Shown here piece by piece: positions 1 through 10,186 of a stretch of DNA of 64,000 nucleotides (position 1 is its first letter; each line of letters opens with the position of its first letter). The stretch covers positions 1,372,001-1,436,000 of the forward strand of contig CM035322.1 in NCBI GenBank assembly GCA_000497125.2, written 5' to 3'. The translations under genes and the position numbers were made by a program. The notes under the pieces were generated by a model. That model searched no databases. It was not told where the DNA came from and saw only the letters and a list, made by a program, of their open reading frames with translations. This DNA is from Spironucleus salmonicida (Eukaryota; Fornicata; Diplomonadida; Hexamitidae).

Positions 1-98
1 TCTTAAACCAGTCGTAGCAGATGCTTAATTTCCCATTTAATTTATATGTAATAAGTTATATAATATTAATATAATCATTTCCTTTTCCGTTTTAAACA

Positions 99-2057
99 AT
101 GCTTCAAACAAAAATTATAAAATATTCTACTGAAGCATTACCTTTAGCTGAAATCAACAAAAAGGTTCAGGTTATACTTCAAAAAAGAATTGATGCCAGA
201 AAACAACTATTTCTATAATAAAATAGAAAAGCTGATATATAAATGGAGCAGAAACTATTAGTGGGCTCTTTGCAAGATAAAATAGCGCAGATGACACTTA
301 TGATCAGAGAAGATGTATTAACTTTCTAAGAATATTTAAATATAATAAGTGATACAATTGACAAAAATCCTAGAACGTACTTTTAACTAACTCAATATTA
401 TTTTGAAATTTAGTCCATAATGGGTATGAAAAGAGAACTCACCCCACTCACCTCAAATCTGAAATAAGTTCAGCCGAATACCTTCAAATATCCAACTGAT
501 GAGACTGAACTTCTTTAAATTTATGCTGAAGACGCATTTTTAAAACTAGCACTCAAATTCTTGGAATATGCTAGATCCAGTGCCAGATCTAATGTCCCAA
601 ATTTTAGAAAATTAGCTATTTAGTAACTTGCAGGTCTAACTGGTCTTGTAGGGTTTGAAAAAGCTTGCATTAAAGTTATAATTGAAAAAATGGGCGACCC
701 TGAAATTTCTGGAAAAGCCATTTAGGTATTAGAACAATTATTTAAAGAAAAGAATTTAGTATAAGTCATTTTGTGTATTTTTGAGGAATTCTAGAGATAA
801 TCTGTTTACTATTTCAAAGATAGAAATAAAATGGCAGAGAAAATTATGCGCTAAGCAATTATTTTTATAGGATTTTAGCTTAAATTATCAGATGAATCTT
901 TGTCATTAGAAGCAGCAAGAATTATAATGAATTTTTTGCACGAAGAAATTAAATCCGGTGTCGTAGAGAATTTGCTTATCTAGCAAAGTCTTTTGACACT
1001 TTCTAAGTTATCAAAAATTTGCGACTTTAGAAAAGTTGAAAAAATTGATTTGATTGTCAAAAAATTGAGCGTTCTCGCTGACACAGTTAACTATCAAACA
1101 AGAACAATCATAGTCAACTTTTTAGTCCAAATTCTGTTCTCTATGTAATTATAAAGCTCTAATTACTCTATGGAAAACGATTAAGTGACCTCTATTATTG
1201 ATAGTGTCATTAATCTGTTACTTTCTCTTCCAAACAAATTAGAAATGTAGCATATCACCCCAAAATTTTTTAGCCTCATGAATGCTGTTTATAAGCTTCA
1301 TAAAATTACAACAAATGGTATTTTCTCTAATAATATGATCTTAGCAAACATCTGGAAGAAGTTTTTTAATGCCGGATTGGGAATTGAAAACTCAGCAGTA
1401 CTTTCTAACCTTATTACCTTATACACAGATTCTGCTTAGTAAAACTTTAACCTTAGAAAGAAAGAAAATTTGAAAACTCAAAAAGGTCCAAATTATCTTT
1501 TTTCTAGCGAAAATCTCACTTACAACTATAAGACATTTTATAAAATTTCTAACGCAGAAAAATCACTTCCTTTTGAAACTTTACTGATGAAGCAACATTT
1601 AAACCCGTCGATCAGAACATTTGGTGAGTAATTTTCGCAAAATAAATTTTGCTAGATTGCAGAACTCAAAAATGGTGCTAAAGAATAGCCATTTGGAACA
1701 TAATTTGTTAGGCGCGTTATAGATGGAGGAGTAGAATGTATCTATGGTAATGGCTCTGAAATAAATAGTGTACACTTATCTAGTTTAAAACGAATTATAG
1801 ATGTGAAAGCTAAAGAAAAGAGTGGTAAAAAGAGGTAAACTGATGAAGAAATTGCTATTAAAGCTTTATAGAAACAAGGTATTTTAGATGAAAATTGTAA
1901 TAGAATTTATAAAGACGATGAAATTAATAAATAAGAAAATTAAGTTTATGAAGAAGAATTTGAAGGAGAGGAAGAAGAATTCGGGGACTTTGAAGGAGTC
2001 GAAATATTTGGCGGATAACCTGAAGCAGAAAAACAGAATTTCAAGAAAATGAAGTGA
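99..2057 (+). CDS. Noc1/Mak21/CEBPZ-like ribosome biogenesis protein
   Basis: With TAA/TAG read as Gln the frame is open for 652 aa and ends at TGA. The family acts in the nucleolus in assembly and export of 60S pre-ribosomes. What I see: a long helical-repeat body, then a segment PFETLLMKQHLNPSIRTFGE that resembles the end of the CBF/Mak21 domain (the family pattern has hydrophobics, H-x-HPSV and FA). This is followed by a basic stretch and a C-terminal acidic tail rich in E and D (EEEFEGEEEEFGDFEG). The acidic tail is also typical of Noc1/CEBPZ. The protein is shorter than yeast Mak21 (about 1000 aa) because the N-terminal part is reduced. The ATG follows an A-rich tract and is the first in frame. 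Noc3 or Noc4 cannot be ruled out. Confidence 0.6.
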
Positions 2058-2356
2058 AATATCGAAATTAAATATGGATTTGGTGATTGTGAAAATTAAG
2101 CATATTGAATAACTATTGTTAATCATGTTTTTTATTCTAAAAGTACATTTTATGTAAATATAAGATCAAGGAATATACTATTATTAGCAATATCGAATCT
2201 TTTATTAAAAAGTAGAAATTTTGTATAGCTAAAGAAAATAAGTACCCATATCAATTGAAGATAATAATCATTATAGTTGTCACTACTATAAAATTAGATA
2301 CAAGAAAGTGTAGCAATTTATTAATAATCAAACTTATAAGTCAACATAGCAAAGCA
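2058..2356. other. intergenic, no gene seen
   Basis: AT-rich spacer between the convergent Noc1-like and TXNDC9-like genes. No coding-like frame or RNA gene was recognised. Confidence 0.5.
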
Positions 2357-2914
2357 TCACCAATCACTCCCTTCTTCGTCAGCATACCCAAAAAGTGTTC
2401 CACCTGATTTTTTAAATTGTTTTTCTTCTTAAAGCGAGAGAGTTAAAGCCCCATAAGTGCCTAACCCTTTTAACACTAAATCATAACTAGGCTAGTCCAT
2501 ACCGAATTCTTCAAAACCTATAAATTTTTTAAGTATTTTACCCTTTTTAAAAATAATTATAGTAGGTAGAGTTTTAATTTTAAGTTTATTTACAAAGAAA
2601 CCGGCTCCTGGAGCATCGATTTTAATGAACTTTGACTCTAAATGTTGTTAAGCCATCTCCTCTAAAATTACATTCATTGCTTAGCATGTTATAAATTCTG
2701 GTTAATAAAAATGTGCAATAACGTAATCATGTGCTGTTACATTTGCTAAAAATACGGTCTCGTCAATTTCATCTAATTTACCAAAACCTTAGAACTTTAG
2801 TTCTTAATTCTTAAACTCTTGCTTAAGTTATTCTCTACGTGCACGCATATATCCTTCTAATTGATCGTTTACATTATCATTTGAAATTTCTATATCAGAC
2901 TCAGTGTCAGACAT
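2357..2914 (-). CDS. TXNDC9/phosducin-like thioredoxin-fold protein
   Basis: 185 aa. An acidic N-terminus (MSDTESDIEIS) and a charged helix are followed by a thioredoxin fold: YVIAHFYQPEFITCQ, then FIKIDAPGAGFFVNKLKIKT and LPTIIIFKKGK, the usual cis-Pro and beta-strand pattern. The CxxC pair is replaced by one cysteine (Cys77), as in TXNDC9 and the phosducin-like proteins, which are cochaperones of the CCT chaperonin for tubulin and actin rather than redox enzymes. The C-terminal G-x-LFGYADEEGSDW resembles the acidic TXNDC9 tail. The gene is convergent with the Noc1-like gene (299 bp apart). The start is the only in-frame ATG near the end, in a TGAAAATG context. Assignment to TXNDC9 rather than PhLP is likely, not certain. 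Confidence 0.75.
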
Positions 2915-3017
2915 TTTCAGTTAAAATTTTCCTATCGAATTATTCTAAATATAATATAATAATATAGATACTAAAAATCCTTTACAGTATTCATATAATA
3001 ATTTATAAACTAAATAT

Positions 3018-3393
3018 ATGCAGGAGTTATTAATCTATATTATTGTAAGACAAACTTAAACTTGTTAATGCAGATAAAATTTATGATTAAGATATAGAAG
3101 AAATAAATTTACAACATAGTATAAATCCATATAATAACATTTTTATAGAAAGAGAATGGGTTGCTATAATTATTAAATAGTTTGTATTGTAATTTATAAA
3201 TTAAACTAATAATAAATTAAAATATACTGTAAATAGTAAACAAAAGTTTATACTAATAAAATCAGAACATAATCTCTTAAAATAATTAAATCAAGTGATT
3301 GGTGTTAATATTTTAACTAAGTTCTGTAATATTGTGGTGAGTGTATTTAAACAATACCAGTATAGAAGGTTAATGTTAAAGTATGGAAACTGA
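3018..3393 (+). pseudogene. small ORF with an apparent frameshift, unknown
   Basis: An ATG at 3018 opens a short frame (MQELLIYIIV...). From about 3049 the neighbouring frame reads as convincing protein to the TGA at 3391: DKLKLVNADKIYDQDIEEIN, then an REWVAIIIKQFV segment and an NLLKQLNQVIGVNILTKFC segment. That frame has no ATG of its own. I tried GT...AG introns starting at 3045 and none of the visible AG sites restores the frame, so this is either a one-base assembly error or a recently broken gene. I recognise no family. Confidence 0.35.
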
Positions 3394-4851
3394 AAATGTG
3401 TATTAATAATATATAAGATCTGATAGATATGGTTCAAGATCTACTAAACTATTTATAAAAGTCGAAAATAACTTTATATAAATAGTTAGTTACATTATTA
3501 ACGTAAGAATGACATATAATTTCATTTTATTGTATTAATAAATTTGGTGTCCTAAAATTAAATTATTTAGATATAAGATTTATGGCCAAAAATACATATA
3601 TTTATAAAAAAGTATAAATAGGTATATCATATCAGGATTACTACTAAAAATACCATAATAATTAAAGTTTTGTGTTTAGTAAGTACACATGTAATAATTT
3701 AAATTTTTAATATAAAAGCTTAAAACTATGTTAAATCGTTATATTTTTATTTTATCTATAATACTAATGTACAACAAGTGCATCCATACAACATAAAAGT
3801 TTGATATACTTTACATTTTTATTATTTTCAAAAATACTGTAAATATAAACTTTACAAATTTTATCTATAAAGCTAAAACAAGAAATATCAATAATTTTTT
3901 ATATGATATTTTAACAAGAAAATTTACTCGATTAGACTCAAATGAATTTCTCAAGCTAAGCAGATAAATATAGCAAATATATTATTAATATTTTTAGCCT
4001 AAGATCATAATTATCAATTATTCCAGCAATATTTATATATATGCTAATTTTTACACTTTGAATAAGAGGCAATTTTCCTCATATATAGTACTTGAGAAAA
4101 TAACATATACCATTTTTAATATTTTTATGTATAATACTGTTAAATATAGCCAAATAAATAATTTATATATAGCTTTTCTATAATACTAAAATAAAACGAT
4201 AACGATAGTTAGCAGTTTATTAGGTAAGAATTAGATTATCATTTCATAAACACAAAACACTAAATTTTGATTCGTTTTAATTTATTGAAATAGAAGATGC
4301 AAAATTACCTAGTAATAATTAACGATTATAATTTTTCCTTATTTATATGTAATACTCAAAAATTTGATAGACTGCTTATTTAAAAAAGTTAACTTAAGTA
4401 TAGAATTATTTTTCCTTTTGGATTACCTACAACTTGTTTTCTTAGATAAATACACAAACTATTCTAATAGTTGGTATACATTTAGCTATATTTTTGATGT
4501 TTGAAATAATAATCATTTATAGATATATTTACGGCCACATACAAAAATATATAAACTAAAATATACGCAAATAATTGAGTAAGAGGTAGCTATTTTTAGT
4601 GAGTAGTATCATGTTTTGTTATTAATTTTACTGAAATATGATCTGAGTATTAGAATTTTGAAATTTCAACCTTCACCGATAGTACATAATAAATTTTAAA
4701 ATTCTAGTACCTTGATGCATTTTAAGTGAACAACTAATAAAAAAAATATTAATATTTTACTTAACTAATAACTAATCACTGATCTGTATTTTCTGACAAT
4801 AAACCAAAACTGTCATCAGAATCCTAATAGGTGGAAACATTTCCATGCTAT
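3394..4851. other. AT-rich intergenic tract, no gene seen
   Basis: About 1.45 kb of very AT-rich sequence with frequent TGA in all frames. I see no coding-like peptide, RNA gene or repeat. It may hold 3' ends and the promoter of the Bet5-like gene. Confidence 0.45.
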
Positions 4852-5400
4852 ATGTTTAAAGAGGACTAAAATGGATTCTTGAGGAGAACTTTTGGTGATT
4901 CTACAAGTTAGTCTAGAGAGTCTTCGTTTTCTAGCAGTGATATTATTGAATAGGATATCATATTCATTTACATTTTGAATGATCGCGAAAATTCAATACT
5001 TTTTTGGGATAAACCTGTAACCAAAGGTATAATACAGGATAATGATGATGTTGCTAACTAGCTAGATTATTTATTTAGTTTAATATTGCCTTATTCGTAG
5101 TCAAAAGGATTTTTAATGTCATTTCGCATTTAATATGATTTAAAAAGTTATTCAGTAATATATTATATAATTTTCAGATACTTTATTTTGACAAAGAATT
5201 TAGTAAGGTTATACTAGCTATTAAATAGTCTATGTGTTTTGTATAGTTCAGTAAATAATAAATAAATTGATATGAACTATAATTAATAGTAGTCAATCTA
5301 ATTTTCAAACGTGAAATAATATAATTTTTATATATTATCATTATCCTATTATTGTAGAATTATAATTAAAAGATCATCTATATTCTTTATACTTAGGTGA
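4852..5400 (+). CDS. TRAPPC1/Bet5-like longin-fold protein
   Basis: 182 aa from the first ATG in frame. The stretch IIFIYILNDRENSILFWDKP, then a GFLMSFRIQYDLKSYSVIYY segment, then LVRLYQLLNSLCVLYSSVNN follows the order of a longin-type TRAPP subunit. In Bet5/TRAPPC1 the matching pieces are an N-terminal strand with D-R-x-G, a GFLY-x-F-x-T-x-KY-x-LH segment and an LY-x-LY-x-x-Y-V end. TRAPP complexes tether vesicles and act as Rab exchange factors at the Golgi. The first 30 residues are a Ser-rich extension, and the frame stays open upstream to 4783 without another ATG, so the true N-terminus is uncertain. The last 30 residues are low complexity. The family call rests on pattern only. Confidence 0.5.
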
Positions 5401-5545
5401 TACTAAAATTGCTATTTTATTCAGCAGAATCAACATATTTTTATATATTTTTCATAGTTTTTTTAGTTTTTTGAGAACAAGAATATTATACATATTATAT
5501 TTTTTAGTATTTAGTATTTTTCTTTTCTTATAATCTTTCCGCCAA

Positions 5546-6610
5546 ATGGGTTGTGGTACAAATAATGCTTCTGTCACAGATAAATCTTCGACTATTCAAT
5601 AATCTCGCTCAGCACCCCCTCCTAAAGGAGCTAAAAAGGAAGTATTGAAATACGTCACTGGTCGTATTTTCCCGGTTCCCAGCTATTCTAATATTGGTTA
5701 ATCTCTCCCTCCAATGAACTCAGTAGCCTTCGGTGTATTATCAACGATCAGGCCCCGTAGAGCTAGTTTGACTCCTCTAGCCCAAGCTGCAGTCGATTAG
5801 ATTGCCGTTGCGGCCGCCAAATTTCAAACTTATGCTGACGTTAATATTTCTCGTGATGAATTACCCAACGTTATTGACTGCTTCAGTCAAGATTTTCCAG
5901 AAGTTTTCTGGGTTCATATCAACATTGCTTATGCATCCAAAGAGGGTCAGGTCATCCGTGTTGATTTCGATAAATTCGACTATCAGATGGTTTCGAAACG
6001 CTTCAACTAACTTAAAGACATCTGTTCTAAGGTATTAGAAGGAAAATAAATTACCTCTGCCTTCCTTGCCTGCTATGAAGAAATTTTGTAGATACAAAGT
6101 GACATCGAGAAACATGGTTCGGACCACTGTTTGATCGACCGTAAGGCCTCCCCTGCCGCAATTGCAAAGGCTCTCCAGCTTTTGTTACTCAAATGCGACA
6201 TTCCTGCCGTCGTTTTGGACTCGAAGTTCGTCGCCTTCAAGGTTGACCAGACATGGTCTTTAACGAACCCAAGCGAACGCTTATCTGGTATCAACTGTGA
6301 CTGCCAAAATGTTAATTTGGAGGGTCTCTCCATTGCCAATTTTGAGAGTTTCCCTGCCTTCTGCCCTAAGGTTTTCGGCCGTTACGCTGCAATTTTGGCC
6401 AGCCAGGGATGCTGCAAAACTGCTGAAATAATCGTGAAGGCATCTGCTGCCGACGTTCAGCTCGTTCAAGCAGATTTCGTTGAAGCCATTTCCGCTGTCG
6501 GAACAGGCCACGTCTGTAAAATCGTGGTTTGCGAAAATAATGATTTGGGCCTTTGCGGCGTCACCGTTACACTCGGGGACGGCGATTTGGTGTTCGAAAT
6601 CGCTAAATGA
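5546..6610 (+). CDS. unknown protein with N-myristoylation signal, possible transglutaminase-like fold
   Basis: 354 aa, starting MGCGTNNASV: Gly2 and Cys3 are a classic site for N-myristoylation plus palmitoylation, so membrane attachment is likely. A Pro/Ser-rich linker to about residue 90 is followed by an order of motifs that recalls transglutaminase-like (cysteine-protease fold) proteins: a helix ITSAFLACYEEILQIQSD, then SDHCLIDRKASPAAIAKALQ and LLLLKCDIPAVVLDSK, and finally KVDQTWSLTNPSE. At the place of the nucleophilic Cys there is Ser/Pro, so any such domain would be inactive. That reading is inference. The second half of the gene is clearly more GC-rich than its neighbours and uses mostly CAG/CAA for Gln. 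The start lies in CCGCCAAATG. Confidence 0.75.
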
Positions 6611-6651
6611 GGTTTTATTTTTATTAAAAAATTTTCACTCCCACTCCAAAA

Positions 6652-9252
6652 ATGAAAATAGTAGATTTTTAGGTTGAATAGAAGCCGGACTCCGAATTCA
6701 TTTTAGCACTAACAAATGAAAGTTTTAAAGATTATTAAGGATATTCTGAGCGACTTTCACAAATCTAGTACGGAATATGGTAGTCTTCATTTTTTGAAAA
6801 TACTGGGAGTCTTCGAACCATTTACAAGTAGGATTTAGCTTTTTTGATGCAAGTTCGTAAGATACCATTTTCCCGAATTGGTAATACTCCAATTTTACCA
6901 AAAAATCCTGTAATCGGCGACTTCATTAAATTTCCAAAAGGATTTGGTATTATTTTAGATGCTGATACGATGATTATAGAGAAAGTTCCCAACCAATTTA
7001 TTTATTCATTTGTTACAACTGTTGAATTTGACAAAAAACTTGCTAAAACTGATTTAAAACCTGTTAAGTATCCTAGTTTAGAGTTTCCATAAACATTCTT
7101 GAATCTTATAAATTTAATAATTGATACTAATTAGTCTAAGTAAATTATCAAAATTTTTAACAAATATAGAAATTAAATAGATTTTTTCATAGGAAAATTT
7201 GCATCCTTTAATATGTATCAACAGAACATTCTATTTTACTCTAGTAGGTAACGGAATCTTTATTTAAAATTTTTTGAAGAAAATGGATATTTTTAGGTGG
7301 ATTTAAATGAGGTTAATTATATGGATAATGCTGAAAATCCGTTATTTTATAAATAACTACTTATTTTGAATGATACAATGATAAACTATGCGAAATAACT
7401 ATTTTTAGGTTTTAAAAATGAGAAAAAAGTTATAATAACTAAACCAAAATTAGTATTAATACCAGTATTATAAGAAAATTGTTTAAAAATAGATAATTTA
7501 TTGTTTATGAAGTTCCTCGGTCTATATTAGTTTATTTAGTGGCATACAGATATAATTGATATTGAGTAAATAAATTTAATTGAGTTTATTGAGAGTTTTT
7601 ATTGGTAATAAAATCAAGATATAGAAATTTAATAAATCATTACCAAGTTAAATAGTGTTAACTCTATCTAGTTATCTGAGACAGAAGATAATTTAAGTAA
7701 AAGTGAAATAGAAACTCATGAACCTATTGACTGTTTTTACCCATTCTTTAACCATTCTATTGTTCCATATCATTTTAAGTTGGCATATAATAATATTCGT
7801 CTGTTAGTAAAAGGTCACATATTAGAAGCAGAATATATTCATAATAATTATGGAGATAATAGTTTTGAAGATGAAGAATATGATTATGATGAATCATCTG
7901 TAAGTTAGTAGAAATCGAGAAAGAAAATTAGTTTTAGCTAAGATTTATCAATAAATAATAATGAGGAACCATCAGATCATTTTATTTCCGAAAATTATCA
8001 TATTCCATCTTTTATTCAGAAAGATTTTCTTAATTGTGTAAATTTTAATAGGATTAAGAAATCAGAACTAATATAGGAAGGTTAAAATTTCTTAGGAACT
8101 AGAGATGATCTTTGGGCTGATTTGGTAATTTCCTATATAAATTAAACAGCTACAACTTATTAAGATTTATAAGCAATTAATTAAATTTTACCTCTTATGG
8201 CATTTTTAACTTCCCATAATGTATAGATAGTTTTTGATATATTATTTAGAACTGAACGTTATCTTTATCTTGAAAAAAAGTAATACACATTATGTGGTTA
8301 AGCTTAGTATAATATCACTCATTTTCCATACAAAACTTTTCAGTCTATATTTGAATTTTTCAATATTGAAATCAGCCTTACTACTGAAGAAGTAGAATAT
8401 TTTGAAATGAAACTCGATTATAACAGTATACCAATTCGGTAATAATATTAATACGAAAAATATTATCATAAAATTCAACAGCATACTTTCTAAAGTATTT
8501 CCTTAGCTGACAAATTATCATTTTACGAATGGCTCTTTTATTAAGTTGCATAGTCTAATAAACAAGCATAGTATGAAGAAATGATCATGAAATGGATTCA
8601 TGAAAATGAAGAAAAAATATAAACCGTTTAAGATGAACAGTAATAATTTTTCAGTACCGATATAACAAAGATCAGAAAGCTTTAATATTAGACTTAGTTA
8701 GAAGACTTGTTGTTTAAAAAAATATAATTTGAGGAAAAGTTACTCTCTAGACCTAATTCTGCATCTGAGAATGCTCTTTAAAGAGTAATTTTTAAAATAT
8801 AATATTTAAAAGAATAAAATTTAGTAGTCAGTTAGCAATAAATTTTTAAGTAAAAGCTTTCAGATATTAAAGATGATTAATAGGAAAATATTTATAAACT
8901 AAACTAGGGATTTATTTGTGAAGATGAAGCATAATTTTATGCTTGTAATATAAACCAAAATATAATTGGGTTTGCAGCATATATTAACAGTGTATATTTT
9001 ATACCTGAGACAAAAATTAAATTATTATGCTAATTTTCAAGTATAGTGAAATCTAATTTTAATGATTTAACTGTTTTTAAAAATCCAATAGAAGTTACCA
9101 GTTATCCGACACATAGAAAGAAATGGATTAATTAAGAAGATTGTATGAGAGTAGGCAAAAGCTACACATAAATACCAATATTTTTGCGAACTCTTGACGA
9201 CTTAAACTTAAGCCGAGAAAATAGCTAAATTATTGCTAAGTTATATAAATGA
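6652..9252 (+). CDS. large hypothetical protein
   Basis: 866 aa in one frame with dozens of TAA/TAG Gln codons, beginning 41 bp after the previous stop. I do not recognise the family. The N-terminal 150 residues look globular (GNTPILPKNPVIGDFIKFPK, then FGIILDADTMIIEKVP). A helical middle carries an acidic/Tyr patch (DNSFEDEEYDYDESSVSQQ). The C-terminal third is strongly helical and Gln/Lys-rich, ending with a compact segment (SYPTHRKKWINQEDCMRVGK). No transmembrane segment is seen. It is real by length and by protein-like composition; function is unknown. Confidence 0.8.
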
Positions 9253-9277
9253 GTTTATTATATTATATTAATTTTAA

Positions 9278-10186
9278 ATGAATAAATAGCAGGCTGATTT
9301 AAATAGACTTAAGATTATGCTTCAGATGAATCCTACATAAAAATACTTTACTGAATTAGTGGAGATTGCAGTTAATAAGAATACAGAAAAATTATACGAT
9401 GAAAATATCGAATTACGATAATAAAAAATTAATATATAAAATGAGATAGATTAAATAGAGCAGTAGCTAAACTTGCAATCTAATAATCTTAAAAATTCTT
9501 AATTGCTTTTGTATTCACCAATTCAAATACCACATCGGTATTAACTTCAGACTTAAGATTTTAATTCATAGCATCCGTTATAAGTAATATCAGAACAATC
9601 GCTTAATGAAGCTTATAAACAATTTAACTATTATAAAAGTTAAGTTGATAGTCATAACTAAAATATATAGAATATCAACCAGCTAATCAATAAAAAACTA
9701 TAACGACTATCAAAACAGTTTGCTGAAGTACGTTAATCTCTAATTGCAAATCAAGTTAAACTTAATAATAATTAAATAACTGGGGCATTATTACTCCCAA
9801 ATTTTAAATTTATATAAGAAATGAATTTTGAGGAGAATGAAAAAGGTTTTAATGAGTATTTGAAATGCATAATAGAATAAATATAAGCAGTGATGATTTT
9901 TTGTCATTCAAAAATTCCACTTGGATAGCTAACTTATACGAGTTCTTATTCATATTCAAGTGTGTCTAACTATTATTTAAAAAGATATATTAATGATTAT
10001 TATACCACTCTGACATCTTCAGAATAATTTGGAAATAAGCACATTCTCTTGTTTTCAAATTTTGCAATAGCACCGACTAAAAAATTAATTGAAAATGTAG
10101 AGTTTTAATTTAAAACTGTAATATCAACAAATATCTTAAATATTTATTAAATAATTGATTAAAATTACGATTACTAACAAAGATGA
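9278..10186 (+). CDS. coiled-coil protein, possibly UVRAG/Atg14/Vps38-like
   Basis: 302 aa, starting 25 bp after the previous stop. Residues about 30-180 form coiled coil (IELRQQKINIQNEIDQIEQQ). Then comes a globular C-terminal part with GALLLPNFKF, EYLKCIIEQIQAVMIFCHSK and IPLGQLTYTSSYSYSS. Coiled coil followed by a helical layer and a PL-x-Y/S-rich strand is the layout of the UVRAG/Atg14/Vps38 subunits of PI3-kinase complexes, but the match is weak and is only a suggestion. Its 3' end overlaps by 283 bp the ORF of the convergent gene on the other strand. Confidence 0.7.

Noticed and set aside
3045-3073. Possible 29-bp GT-AG intron (GTAAGA...TGCAG)
   Set aside because: Removing it does not join the ATG to the protein-like frame, and no other gene here needs an intron.
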